DNA from: a virus
IMG/VR virus record: IMGVR_UViG_3300018410_000011
Span: 1 to 55,797 of that record
Strand: one strand, 5' to 3'
DNA: 55,797 bases
The notes under the pieces are model-generated. The model saw only the letters and a program-made list of their open reading frames with translations. It was not told the DNA's origin and did no database searches. The position numbers were made by a program, and so were the translations under genes. Shown here one piece after another: positions 1 to 8,625 of the stretch; positions within the stretch are counted from its first letter, which is position 1; each line of letters starts with the position of its first letter.

Positions 1-943
1 AGAACAAATAATTGAATTAGAAGGATTAAAAACAAATAGTAAGAATTTAAAACAATTCTTCTATGATAAATATATTAGAAAAAATATAAAATATGATTTT
101 CTAAAATATTATCCAGAATTAATCTCAATTTTCAAAAATTCTAAAAAATTAAATCTATCTAACATAGATTGGTATAATATTTCTAAGTATCAAAAATTAA
201 GTGAATCTTTCATTAAAGAATTTAAAGATCATGTAGATTGGTATAATATTTCATCTTATCAAAAATTGTCAGATGAATTTATAAGAGAATTTAAAGATAA
301 AGTAGGTTGGTCTTGTATTTCATCTTATCAAAAATTAAGTGAATCTTTCATTAGAGAATTTCAATATAAAGTAAATTGGTCTTTTATTTCACGTTACCAA
401 AAACATTCAGAATCATTTATTAGAGAATTTAAAAATTATATAAATTGGTCTTATATTTCAGTGTATCAAAAATTAAGTGAATCTTTTATTATAGAATTTC
501 AAGATAAAGTGGATTGGTCTTATATTTCAAAGTGTCAAAATCTAAGTAAAGAATTTCAAGAAGAATTTAAAGATAAATTAGGTTTCTATTCTATAGAAGA
601 TAGTTGGTATTATAAGGATGAATCATTTAAAAAGAATCGAATTATAGAAAGTAAAATGTATGAATGTCATGATGACTACTTTATAGCCTATAAAGGAATT
701 AGATCAGATCGATATAGTAATTATAACTTTCAATATCAATACTTAAAAGGTGAAACATATACTTGTCATGCTGACCATTCTAATAATGAAAATTCATTTG
801 GTCTTTCGGTTTGGACTAAAGAAATGGCAACAAGATACTGTGATGAACTAGTAGTTAAGGTAAAAGTATACTATAAAGATGTAGCTAGAATAGTACATGA
901 AAATGGTAAAATTAGATGCACTAAAATTAATATTCTAAATTAA
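1..943 (+). CDS. W/Q-repeat protein, 5' end cut by the window
   Basis: The reading frame is open from base 2, so the gene begins outside the window. The closely related protein at 48084 suggests only about five residues are missing. After a non-repeated N-terminal part come about five full copies of a 23-residue repeat with consensus KLSESFIREFKDKVDW followed by xxISxYQ. A C-terminal domain of about 110 residues follows, containing ECHDDYFIAYKGIRSD and SFGLSVWT. That C-terminal domain recurs almost unchanged in the 48084 gene and resembles, from memory, the phage family DUF7666. The function is unknown. Repeats of this kind also occur in proteins of large eukaryotic DNA viruses (recollection, not checked). 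An internal ATG at 266 lies inside the repeats and is not the start. Confidence 0.85.
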   Translation, partial: EQIIELEGLKTNSKNLKQFFYDKYIRKNIKYDFLKYYPELISIFKNSKKLNLSNIDWYNISKYQKLSESFIKEFKDHVDWYNISSYQKLSDEFIREFKDKVGWSCISSYQKLSESFIREFQYKVNWSFISRYQKHSESFIREFKNYINWSYISVYQKLSESFIIEFQDKVDWSYISKCQNLSKEFQEEFKDKLGFYSIEDSWYYKDESFKKNRIIESKMYECHDDYFIAYKGIRSDRYSNYNFQYQYLKGETYTCHADHSNNENSFGLSVWTKEMATRYCDELVVKVKVYYKDVARIVHENGKIRCTKINILN

Positions 944-968
944 TTGTATTAAATCGAAAAATAATTTT

Positions 969-976
969 TATATTTG
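969..976 (+). promoter_or_regulatory. Bacteroidetes-type -7 promoter element (TATATTTG)
   Basis: TATATTTG matches the TAnnTTTG -7 element of the Bacteroidetes primary sigma factor. A TTG at 944-946 is at a suitable distance for the -33 element. The motif starts 24 bases before the ATG at 993. Confidence 0.6.
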
Positions 977-992
977 TAAAAACTAAAAATAT

Positions 993-1673
993 ATGTTAAC
1001 ATTAGAGGATATTATAGAAATAGAAAAATTAGATTGTGATACTATACATTATAATCAATTTTTTTATGATAAATATATTAGAAATAAAATTGATTATTCA
1101 TTTTTAAATAAATATCCAGAAATAGTTTTATTTTTTAAAACAGAAAAAAGAATTAAAAAACATAAATTGAATTGGTTAACAATTTCTACAGATAGAATAT
1201 TGTCAGAAGAATTTATAGAAGAATATAAAGATAAAGTTGATTGGTATTATATTTCTAAGAATCAAATCTTATCTGAATCATTCATTAGAAAATTTCAAAA
1301 TGAAGTTGATTGGAATTGGATTTCATCTTATCAAAAACTTTCAGAAGAATTCATTAGAGAATTTCAAGATAAAGTTGATTGGAATTGGATTTCAGTTTAT
1401 CAAAAACTTTCAGAAGAATTTATCAGAGAATTTAAAGATAATGTTGAATGGACTAGTATTTCATCTAATCAAATCTTGTCTGAATCTTTCATAAGAGAAT
1501 TTCAAGATCATCTGAGTTGGTCTTATATTTCTAAATTTCAAAAATTATCTGAATCATTTATAATAGAATTTCAAGATAAAGTAAAATTGGAGTATATTTC
1601 TCAAAACCAATTTATGCCAGTTGACTTTATAAAAAAAATTAAATATAAAATAAATGGTAAAAATACAAAATAA
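993..1673 (+). CDS. W/Q-repeat protein without the C-terminal domain
   Basis: This 226-residue paralogue of the preceding gene starts MLTLEDIIEIEKL, matching the N-terminus of the 48084 gene, which fixes the start. After about 60 non-repeated residues it carries six 23-residue repeats of the LSEEFIREFQDKVDW / ISxYQ type and then ends in a basic tail. It lacks the roughly 110-residue C-terminal domain of its two larger relatives. A promoter-like TATATTTG lies 24 bases upstream. The next gene starts inside its last codons. The function is unknown; the repeat may form a helical solenoid (inference). Confidence 0.85.
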   Translation: MLTLEDIIEIEKLDCDTIHYNQFFYDKYIRNKIDYSFLNKYPEIVLFFKTEKRIKKHKLNWLTISTDRILSEEFIEEYKDKVDWYYISKNQILSESFIRKFQNEVDWNWISSYQKLSEEFIREFQDKVDWNWISVYQKLSEEFIREFKDNVEWTSISSNQILSESFIREFQDHLSWSYISKFQKLSESFIIEFQDKVKLEYISQNQFMPVDFIKKIKYKINGKNTK

Positions 1674-1908
1674 AAAAAAGAAAAGTAATAAAATTAATAA
1701 AAATGATATATTAAATTATTTAAAAGTTACTATTGAAAATATAAAAAAATGTGATAGTGATGTACTAAAGCATCAAACATATTTAACAGCAAGACATAAC
1801 ATAATTAATATGTTTAAATATTCAATAGAATATATTACTAATTTAGAAGATTTTAAAGAAGATAAATGTATAACGTTTTTAGAAAATCAAATGAATTATT
1901 TTAAATAA
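1654..1908 (+). CDS. Small basic hypothetical protein
   Basis: An 84-residue protein whose ATG overlaps the last 20 bases of the repeat gene, which suggests translational coupling. The N-terminus is strongly basic (KKKKSNKINKN). The rest looks helical, and I see no motif that I recognise. It faces a minus-strand leader gene that ends five bases downstream, and there is no obvious terminator between them. Function not recognised. Confidence 0.55.
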   Translation: MVKIQNKKKKSNKINKNDILNYLKVTIENIKKCDSDVLKHQTYLTARHNIINMFKYSIEYITNLEDFKEDKCITFLENQMNYFK

Positions 1909-1913
1909 TTTTA

Positions 1914-2294
1914 TTAATTATCGAAATATTCGTAATAATTTGTAAGAATATCATCAAAACTATATTTACATAATTCAATAACTTTATTCATCGTGTCTTC
2001 TGATAATGTATGATATGATTCTTTAATTTCATACCACATATTATCCATTTCAACAATAGATAATAATATATCATTATCTTCATTTGGTGTAATATCTAAT
2101 GGTTTAGATAAAATCATTTCATATATGTTTTTTAATTCTATACTAGTTTCATATCCATCAGAGAAAGATGAAATCATATTATGAATATGCATATCTAATA
2201 TTTTAATAAATTCTTCTTTATTTTTAGGTAATAATAAATCATTATCGATATTTTCATTTAAAAATTCTTTAAATTCATTTATAGTTGTTATCAT
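1914..2294 (-). CDS. Capsid-leader protein, unknown cargo
   Basis: This 126-residue protein begins MITTINEFKEFLNE, one of the clearest copies of the leader shared by about twenty genes here. The leader ends in LNE, which fits the (L/I)-x-E cleavage rule of T4 gp21 prohead protease, so the protein is probably packaged in the head and trimmed (inference from T4 internal proteins). The remaining acidic, helical 110 residues show no motif that I recognise. A late-type motif lies 25 bases upstream of the ATG. Confidence 0.75.
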   Translation of the reverse strand: MITTINEFKEFLNENIDNDLLLPKNKEEFIKILDMHIHNMISSFSDGYETSIELKNIYEMILSKPLDITPNEDNDILLSIVEMDNMWYEIKESYHTLSEDTMNKVIELCKYSFDDILTNYYEYFDN

Positions 2295-2319
2295 TTTTAA
2301 TATTTTAATATATTTTTAA

Positions 2320-2331
2320 TTATATATTAAA
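2320..2331 (-). promoter_or_regulatory. Candidate late promoter (TTTAATATATAA)
   Basis: On the minus strand the sequence reads TTTAATATATAA. The identical 12-mer precedes at least eight other genes in the window, nearly all with the capsid leader or a tail function. T4 late promoters (TATAAATA) are a functional analogy only. Confidence 0.5.
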
Positions 2332-2341
2332 ATATTTTTTG

Positions 2342-2349
2342 TATATTTG
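2342..2349 (+). promoter_or_regulatory. Bacteroidetes-type -7 element, leaderless spacing
   Basis: TATATTTG starts exactly 12 bases before the ATG at 2354, so transcription should begin at or next to the start codon. It also argues against a TTG start at 2339, which would put the promoter inside the gene. Confidence 0.6.
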
Positions 2350-2353
2350 TAAT

Positions 2354-2638
2354 ATGAAACATACTATAACAAATATCGACACATATTCTATAAGATCTAA
2401 AAAATCAGATACAATTGTATTTAAATTAAATAGCGATGATTTTAACTCTGATAAAATTAGAAAAATAACTAACTATATTAAAAGTTTAGGATATACTATT
2501 AAAAAAACTAGATCATATTCTAAAACTAAATTAATGTCATGGTGTAAATTTATTATTACAACAGAACAAAACAATATTTGTTGGTTTACAAATGATAAAT
2601 TAGCATTAGATATTGTAAATAAAGCGTTATTAAACTAA
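2354..2638 (+). CDS. Small hypothetical protein
   Basis: A 94-residue protein read from ATG 2354 (MKHTITNID). An in-frame TTG at 2339 was rejected because it lies upstream of the -7 element, so it would not be transcribed. The protein is mixed alpha/beta in character, with several Ser/Thr and Lys residues. I recognise no motif. The stop is followed at once by the ATG of the nuclease gene at 2640, so the two probably share one transcript starting at the promoter above. Confidence 0.6.
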   Translation: MKHTITNIDTYSIRSKKSDTIVFKLNSDDFNSDKIRKITNYIKSLGYTIKKTRSYSKTKLMSWCKFIITTEQNNICWFTNDKLALDIVNKALLN

Positions 2639-2639
2639 T

Positions 2640-3215
2640 ATGAATATAAAATTAGAACATATATTTATTAATCGTAGTCATGATTTAAAACAATTATTAA
2701 AAGATTGTTTTAAATTATCAACTTTTTGTTCAAGATTAGAAAAACAATCTTTATTATATCCAGATCGATATGATCCTGATAAATATAAAGGTGATGGTTT
2801 TGAATTATTTGTAGAAGCATTAATAAAATTATCACCAATAGATAATAGAATTGGAATAGCAAATTATCAAGTAGGTGATGAAACAAATGATAAAGGTATT
2901 GATGGTAGAGGACTAGGTATAGATGGTAAATTAGCTACTGTTCAAGTTAAATATAGATCAAATAATACGACATTATTAACAGCAAATAAAGATCATTTAT
3001 CAAATTTTGTTATGTCTTCTTTATTTGAAGGTGTTGATAAAGATTCAAATACAAATATGTTAATTATTACAACAGCCGAAAGTTTACACCACTTTACAGA
3101 TAATGAAATGTTTTTAAACAAAGTTAGGTGTATCGGATATAAACAATTAAGAGAATTAGTCGATAATAATATAAATTTCTGGAATAATTTTAGACAATTA
3201 TTAAATGTACAATAA
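2640..3215 (+). CDS. PD-(D/E)XK restriction-like endonuclease domain protein
   Basis: This 191-residue protein looks like a lone nuclease domain of the Mrr / type III-like restriction class. An acidic helix near residues 51-60 (KGDGFELFVEA) would supply the conserved Glu. The motif GIDG around D88 and the QVK triad at residues 102-104 match the D...(E/Q)xK metal site of PD-(D/E)XK nucleases. In restriction systems such a domain is joined to or paired with an SF2 helicase and a methylase, and both are found within 6 kb downstream (5291 and 7412-9674). It follows the 2354 gene with one base between. It may cut unmodified or competing DNA (inference). Confidence 0.65.
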   Translation: MNIKLEHIFINRSHDLKQLLKDCFKLSTFCSRLEKQSLLYPDRYDPDKYKGDGFELFVEALIKLSPIDNRIGIANYQVGDETNDKGIDGRGLGIDGKLATVQVKYRSNNTTLLTANKDHLSNFVMSSLFEGVDKDSNTNMLIITTAESLHHFTDNEMFLNKVRCIGYKQLRELVDNNINFWNNFRQLLNVQ

Positions 3216-3248
3216 ATGTACATTATTTCATAAACAGAAATCATTTTA

Positions 3249-3259
3249 TTAATATATAA
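3249..3259 (+). promoter_or_regulatory. Late-type motif variant (TTAATATATAA)
   Basis: An 11-base match to the core of the repeated TTTAATATATAA motif, 19 bases before the ATG at 3278 of the terminase-like gene. Confidence 0.35.
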
Positions 3260-3277
3260 AATAAAAATGTACAATTT

Positions 3278-4090
3278 ATGAAATATATTAATAAGGAATA
3301 TGTAGAATCAATAGATTCAAAATATAATAGTGGTGAAGTAATATCACGAAGAAAATCAATTTATTATAAAGGAAATCAATATACATTGAATGATAATGTA
3401 TATTATGTATTAAACAATACAGAAAAAATTGAATGGGCTAAATGTTATAAAGATCCTATTTATTTTATAGAAAAATATCTTAATATTAAATTAAGAAAAT
3501 ATCAAATTGAATGGATTAAATTATATAAAGAACAAAATATAATTTATAATGTTTCTAGACAAACTGGAATCAATTCTATATTATCAGCATTAAATTTACA
3601 TTCTATGATATTTAATAATCAAAATATTATACTTATTCCATGTAAATATAATATTGGTGTTGAATTCATTAATTTAATTAAAAAATATTATATGTTATTA
3701 CCATATTTTTTAAAACCAAATATAAAAACATGGAATAATAAATCTATTGAATTTACAAACAGTAAAATATGTGTATTTAATAATGATACTAATTTAGTAG
3801 AATATGATATTTTAGAATATCATGATTTTGCATTTAATAGCAATTATCCTAAGTTTGAAGTAGACAATAATAAATTAATTATTACATCAACACCAAATGG
3901 TAAAAATTATTTTTATGATCTGTATAAGAATAGTATATTACCAGAAGGACATCCAGATAAAAACAGTTTTAAATCTATTCAAACATATTGGTATGAAGTT
4001 GAAGGACGTGATGAACAATGGCGAATTAATGAAATAAAACGTTTAGGGAGTATTGATAAATTCAATAGAGAACATAATTTAGAATTTTAA
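3278..4090 (+). CDS. Degenerate terminase large-subunit ATPase-like protein
   Basis: A 270-residue protein that follows the plan of the T4 gp17 ATPase domain. It has the WAKCYKDPIYFIEKYLNI and RKYQIEWI segments, a Walker A position, a Walker B position, the coupling motif STPNG (residues 204-208), and an end that corresponds to the border before the nuclease domain. The Walker A lysine is missing (SRQTGINS, residues 93-100, where SRQTGKS is expected). The Walker B DEFAF has become YHDFAF (181-186). The nuclease domain is absent. It is therefore unlikely to hydrolyse ATP or package DNA. It may be a decaying duplicate or a reused DNA- or portal-binding module. The real terminase must lie outside the window. 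Confidence 0.7.
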   Translation: MKYINKEYVESIDSKYNSGEVISRRKSIYYKGNQYTLNDNVYYVLNNTEKIEWAKCYKDPIYFIEKYLNIKLRKYQIEWIKLYKEQNIIYNVSRQTGINSILSALNLHSMIFNNQNIILIPCKYNIGVEFINLIKKYYMLLPYFLKPNIKTWNNKSIEFTNSKICVFNNDTNLVEYDILEYHDFAFNSNYPKFEVDNNKLIITSTPNGKNYFYDLYKNSILPEGHPDKNSFKSIQTYWYEVEGRDEQWRINEIKRLGSIDKFNREHNLEF

Positions 4091-4110
4091 TAAAAAATAT
4101 AAACATAATA

Positions 4111-4875
4111 ATGATAACAGAAATTAGTACATATAGATTAGTTAAAGATTTAATTCTTTTAGAAAATAAATTAAATGAAGGATTAATAATGACTCATGAT
4201 ATACATGATAGTAAAAAAATTATTGAAAATTTTATTTCAGCTTATTTTTGGTATAATATAGAAATTGATATAAATAAATTTAAAATATTGTTATCTGATG
4301 GAAAATTCAATACCAATTCATATTTAGAATTTTTAATATTAATAAATAATTTAGGATATTTTATATCAAATATAAAAGCAAAAAATAAAAATAATATTAC
4401 AAATACAATTAATCCTAATGATTTTAAAAATAATTATTTGAATGATAAGTTTTTACAAAATATAATTGAATATAATTTTGTTATAGAACCAAAATTTGAT
4501 ACAACACATAAATTAAAAACAAATATTTTATATCATGTAACAGAAACAAGATATTTATATAATATATTAAAAAATTGGTTAGTTGCTAAATCAAAAAATA
4601 CATTATCTGAATATCCAGAAAGAATATATTTTGTTTATAATATAGAAGACGCTAATACATATATAAAATCTAAAAAGTTTTATTATTTAATGAATCAAAA
4701 AAATGCTAAACAACCAATTAAATCAAATTTTAAAGAAATTAAATATGTTATTTTAAAAATAGAATTACCAGAAAATAACAATTTAATATTGTATGAAGAC
4801 CCTAATTTTGTTGGTAAAGGAATATATACATATGAAAATATTTCACCAAAATTTATAAATATAGAAAACAAATAA
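4111..4875 (+). CDS. Capsid-leader protein with ADP-ribosyltransferase-like C-terminus
   Basis: This 254-residue protein starts MITEISTYRLVKDLILLENK and reaches a LNE site near residue 27. The C-terminal part has LYHVTE near residue 140, a short helix, then YPERIYF near residue 170. That order (LYHVT ... GL ... RIY) is seen in the ADP-ribosyltransferase / Tpt1-like fold, where the His contacts NAD. A full-length paralogue lies at 32443 and a truncated one immediately downstream. By analogy with T4 Alt, a packaged and injected ADP-ribosyltransferase is the best guess. The fold call rests on motif order only. Confidence 0.6.
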   Translation: MITEISTYRLVKDLILLENKLNEGLIMTHDIHDSKKIIENFISAYFWYNIEIDINKFKILLSDGKFNTNSYLEFLILINNLGYFISNIKAKNKNNITNTINPNDFKNNYLNDKFLQNIIEYNFVIEPKFDTTHKLKTNILYHVTETRYLYNILKNWLVAKSKNTLSEYPERIYFVYNIEDANTYIKSKKFYYLMNQKNAKQPIKSNFKEIKYVILKIELPENNNLILYEDPNFVGKGIYTYENISPKFINIENK

Positions 4876-4878
4876 AAT

Positions 4879-5253
4879 ATGACAATATATAAATTAATTG
4901 AAAATTTAATTATTTTAGAAAATAAATTAAATAATAATTTAATAGAAAAACAAGATATAAATTTAACATTAGACGCTATAATTAACACATTAGATTTTAA
5001 TGATTTTTGTAGGTGTGAAATAAAAGATAATAAAATATATACAACAATAGTAAATTATGATAATAATATAAATGTAGAAAAAATAATATATTTTCTATTA
5101 TCTATAACAAATTTAGCATATTGTGTATCACACCTAACAATATATAATAAACGTAATAAACCATATACATTAGACATTGATATTTTTAAAAATAATTATT
5201 TATCGGATTATGAATTAGAAAAAATAAATAAATTTGATTTAATAATTGAATAA
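4879..5253 (+). CDS. Truncated paralogue of the 4111 gene, lacking the catalytic domain
   Basis: The 124 residues follow the N-terminal half of the upstream protein closely: LILLENKLNEG is matched by LIILENKLNNN, and the shared segment ends at FDLIIE, exactly where the neighbour continues into LYHVTE. The ADP-ribosyltransferase-like domain is therefore cleanly missing. The leader here lacks the first residues (MTIYKLIENL) and has lost the LNE site. It is either a remnant of a tandem duplication or a stand-alone partner of the N-terminal domain. It lies three bases after its paralogue. Confidence 0.6.
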   Translation: MTIYKLIENLIILENKLNNNLIEKQDINLTLDAIINTLDFNDFCRCEIKDNKIYTTIVNYDNNINVEKIIYFLLSITNLAYCVSHLTIYNKRNKPYTLDIDIFKNNYLSDYELEKINKFDLIIE

Positions 5254-5278
5254 ATTTATAAATATTGAAAATAATTAA

Positions 5279-5286
5279 TATATTTG
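5279..5286 (+). promoter_or_regulatory. Bacteroidetes-type -7 element, leaderless spacing
   Basis: TATATTTG starts exactly 12 bases before the helicase ATG at 5291. The following GCTAT is identical to that before 10666 and 11024. Confidence 0.6.
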
Positions 5287-5290
5287 CTAT

Positions 5291-6817
5291 ATGAAAGTAT
5301 TAAGAACACATCAACAAGAAGCATTAAATGCTATTTCTAAAACAATTGAAGGTATTATACATTTACCAACAGGAACAGGAAAAACATTTATTCAAGCAAC
5401 TGCAATTGTTGATAATTTAGAAAATAATAGAGTATTTGTTGTATTAAGTCCTAGAATTTTATTAACAAATCAATTATTTTCTGAAGTAAAAGAAATTTTA
5501 CAAGTCAATAAAAAAGATTGTCAATACCTCATCGTACATTCAGGAAAAGCAGAAGATAAATCTGATTTCAAATGGACCGAAAATATGCCTTATAGAGAAG
5601 TTAAATCAACAACTTCTGTTAAAGATATTAAATCAGAATATGAAAGATCACAAAGAGAAAATGTACCTTTAATTATATTCGGTACTTATGATAGTTCTGA
5701 TAGAATCATGTTAGCTAATATTCCTGTTTATATGCTATTATGTGATGAAGCTCATTATTTAGTTACCGAAGAATTTTCATGGTTACGTTATGAAAAATAT
5801 ACTGATGGTAGAAAACAATTTAATGCAGATAGAAAATATTATTTCACCGCAACTTTAAAAGAAACAGCATCAGATGAAGGTTTAGGTATGAATAATAAAA
5901 AAGAATTTGGTCCTATTCTATATTCTAAAACACCACTTGATATGGTCGTTGCTGGTGAAATTTTAAGACCTAGAATGCATCTAGTCGATGTAAGTTCTGA
6001 TAATGTAGTTTCTGAATTAGATATGGACGTAAATGCTATATTAGAATCATTCACAGAACATAGAGTTCATTGTAAAATTGGTGCTAAATTATTAGTCGTT
6101 ACTAAAGGTTCAGAACACCTAAATCAAATTGTAAACCACCAAAAAATACAAGAAGAATTAGACACTAGACCGAATTTAAGAATCTTTGATATTACCTCAG
6201 CACATAAACCAAGAATCAATGGAACAATTGTAAAACGTGAAGAATTTCTTTCCGAATTACAATCAATGTCCGATTCAGATGAAGCTATTATATTACACGT
6301 TCGTATATTAACAGAAGGTATAGATGTTCCAGGTATTACTGGTGTTATGATTATGAATGATTTAACACTATCAAATTTTTTACAAACTTTAGGACGTTCT
6401 ACAAGATTATATAAAAAAGATAGAGAACGATTATATAATAATATTATTAAATATGATGAACTAAATAAATTTGTTAAATCGTTTGCTTGGATCATTATAC
6501 CAATTTATGGTACTATAGGAAACGATTTAAGAACTAATATTAAGTCTATGATATATTCACTTAGATCATATGGATTCAATGCAACAGAAGACGTCGTTAT
6601 TAAACAAAGTAAAGGTAAAGCAGTTCCTGTTCCATTATCAGGTTTAAATGTAATAGATACAAGAGGTTTAGCATATAGAGAAACATTCTTAGATATTGTT
6701 CATGATGTAGAAGAACAAGAAATTGCAGAACATCTAGAATTACAAAATTTTAAATTAGACGAAGAAATAAAAAATGAAAGTCTTGACAAAACTATTGCAA
6801 GATTTGCAAATATATAA
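5291..6817 (+). CDS. SF2 DEAH-box helicase, restriction-enzyme type
   Basis: A 508-residue helicase with all main motifs: Walker A PTGTGKT (about residues 26-32), DEAH (about 152-155), TATLK (about 187), EGIDVPG (about 342) and the arginine-finger motif QTLGRSTR (about 365-372). It opens directly with the helicase core, unlike T4 UvsW, which has an extra N-terminal domain. The style is that of type I/III restriction or Eco57I-like systems. It starts at a host-type promoter with leaderless spacing. It lies between the PD-(D/E)XK protein at 2640 and the methylase pieces at 7412-9674. Codons with C or G in the third position look more frequent here than in neighbouring genes, which hints at separate ancestry. 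Confidence 0.85.
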   Translation: MKVLRTHQQEALNAISKTIEGIIHLPTGTGKTFIQATAIVDNLENNRVFVVLSPRILLTNQLFSEVKEILQVNKKDCQYLIVHSGKAEDKSDFKWTENMPYREVKSTTSVKDIKSEYERSQRENVPLIIFGTYDSSDRIMLANIPVYMLLCDEAHYLVTEEFSWLRYEKYTDGRKQFNADRKYYFTATLKETASDEGLGMNNKKEFGPILYSKTPLDMVVAGEILRPRMHLVDVSSDNVVSELDMDVNAILESFTEHRVHCKIGAKLLVVTKGSEHLNQIVNHQKIQEELDTRPNLRIFDITSAHKPRINGTIVKREEFLSELQSMSDSDEAIILHVRILTEGIDVPGITGVMIMNDLTLSNFLQTLGRSTRLYKKDRERLYNNIIKYDELNKFVKSFAWIIIPIYGTIGNDLRTNIKSMIYSLRSYGFNATEDVVIKQSKGKAVPVPLSGLNVIDTRGLAYRETFLDIVHDVEEQEIAEHLELQNFKLDEEIKNESLDKTIARFANI

Positions 6818-6820
6818 ATT

Positions 6821-7408
6821 ATGAAAGATGAACAATTTAATATTTTAATAAAAACATTATCTGATAATTCTATGAATTATGGTGATTATATTCAATTAAT
6901 ATTAGTTATTATAACATTAATAATAGGTTTTCAATCTATATTTAATATTTATGATAAATATATTTTACCGTTTTTTAATAAAATAAAAAACAAATATAAT
7001 AAGATAAAAAAATATTTTATTGATAAAAAAAATAATAAATTAACATTTAAAAAATTACAAAAATTACAAAATTTAATAAAAGATTATCCATATTATTATA
7101 ATAAATTTATTATATTATGTTATAATAATAACAATAATTGTTTTTATGATTTAACATATAAAAACTATAAAAAATATAGAAATATTTATATTTGTATAGA
7201 TCCACAAAACTATATAAAATATTATAAATCAACACAAAGTGTTTGTTTAGATATTACAATAGTAAATAAATTATATTATCATACAGATTATGAAAATTTT
7301 GATTTAGTATATGATATTCAAAATCTTATTAAAAGAGATAATAATTTTGATTTGAAAAAAACACATCGGGTATCTAAAACACCACCATGTGAAATAATAG
7401 AGTTTTAA
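6821..7408 (+). CDS. Membrane-anchored hypothetical protein
   Basis: A 195-residue protein with one clear hydrophobic segment at about residues 24-42 (LILVIITLIIGFQSIF). A strongly basic stretch (KIKNKYNKIKKYFIDKKNN) follows it, so the C-terminal part should face the cytoplasm. The soluble part is rich in Tyr and Asn. I recognise no family. It sits three bases after the helicase and three before the methylase gene, so it belongs to the same transcript. Confidence 0.6.
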   Translation: MKDEQFNILIKTLSDNSMNYGDYIQLILVIITLIIGFQSIFNIYDKYILPFFNKIKNKYNKIKKYFIDKKNNKLTFKKLQKLQNLIKDYPYYYNKFIILCYNNNNNCFYDLTYKNYKKYRNIYICIDPQNYIKYYKSTQSVCLDITIVNKLYYHTDYENFDLVYDIQNLIKRDNNFDLKKTHRVSKTPPCEIIEF

Positions 7409-7411
7409 ATA

Positions 7412-8278
7412 ATGAATAAAGAAGAAATAGTAAAATCATTAGAAAAGATTTATAGTGAATCAACAGATTCACATAATATTTATACACCACTTGAATTGTG
7501 TGAAGAAATGATTAATTCATTAACTGATTTGAATGGTGATATTTTAGTTATATCTAATCTTGAATTTTTAATTGTTTTAAAACAAAAAGATGTTGATATG
7601 AATAATGTTCATTATTCAACTTCTTGTGATATTAAAAAACAAGTTGCAATTAGTTTAGGTGTTAATATAAACAATATTCATCTTTTAGAATATAACAATA
7701 AAGAAATCAATTTAGGAATAGAAGAAATGAAGTTTGATGTAATTGTTGCGAACCCACCATATCAAAAAGGTTTACATTTAAAATTTTTAGATAAATGTAT
7801 TGATATGAAACATGATGATGGTGAAATTATATTTGTCCATCCTGCAGAATGGTTAGTACAAAAAAGACAAACGTCCAGAACTAAATTACATGATATATTA
7901 AAATCTAAAATAAATGGTGCAAATATAACATTTATAGATAATCCATGGAATAATGTTGCATTATGGGTTCCGCTTGTTATAACCAATATAAATAATTCTT
8001 GTATTTATAATTTTAATGAAAAACGAAAATTTGTAAATAAAGAATATTCATTAAAATTAAAATCATTATATGATATATCATTTTTTGGTGTATTAACACA
8101 TATGCAATCAGTATATAATAAAATATATAATAAAGCAAAAGAAATATCATTTAAAGATATTGAAAAACAAAATTTAAATTTAAACAAATATATAACTTTA
8201 CATAGGTTTACTGGGTCTAATGTAGATTTAATAAATAAAACATCTTCTTTAGCTATGTTTAATAATATAGAAATATAA
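7412..8278 (+). pseudogene. N6-adenine methylase, motif I lost and 3' end frameshifted
   Basis: The 288 residues contain IYTPLELCEEMI (the region before motif I) and the catalytic motif VIVANPPYQKG near residue 111, as in Eco57I-like adenine methylases. The SAM-binding motif I is unrecognisable: where the relative at 9216 has LDPCSGKGNF, this protein has ILVISNLEFLIV. The frame ends at TAA 8276-8278, but a C-terminal methylase segment continues at once in another frame (next entry). It has probably lost methylation activity, although a DNA-binding or recognition role could remain. It follows the membrane protein gene by three bases. Confidence 0.65.
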
Positions 8279-8279
8279 A

Positions 8280-8621
8280 ATTTATGATAGATTTTTATTA
8301 CATAGAATAGATTCTAAACATTTTAATGTATTTAATGAACCACAATATGCAAGAACAGGGAATCAAAGATTATTTATGTCTTTTAATACTGAAATAGAAG
8401 CTCAAAATTGCTTGAATTTTTTAGGAAAATCAAAAGTATTTGTAGCATATTTTTCATATATAAAAATTGACCAACATGCTGCAGATACGCTATTATCTTG
8501 GATTCCTTGGTTAGATTGGACACAAGAATGGACAGATGATAAATTAATTGAATTTTTTAATTTAACAGATGAAGAAGTTCAAAATATAGAAGAAATAATA
8601 AATATAATTACAATAAAATAA
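8280..8621 (+). pseudogene. C-terminal methylase fragment in a shifted frame
   Basis: Read from 8280 the frame gives FLLHRIDSKHFNVFNEP and then the segment containing WIPWLDWTQEWTDDKLIEFF, followed by LTDEEVQNIEEII. That ending is typical of phage and bacterial adenine methylases of the Eco57I type. The frame is closed upstream by a TAG at 8268-8270, so an indel near 8271-8285 separates it from the main methylase frame. The first ATG is at 8376 and would give 81 residues. It could be expressed as a small separate protein, but simple gene decay explains it better. Confidence 0.6.
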
Positions 8622-8625
8622 AAAT

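Noticed and set aside
1237-1494. Second frame inside the W/Q repeats
   Set aside because: A periodic shadow of the repeat DNA; the main frame carries the conserved residues.
2339-2353. TTG start that would lengthen the 2354 gene
   Set aside because: It lies upstream of and across the TATATTTG element, so the transcript would not contain it.
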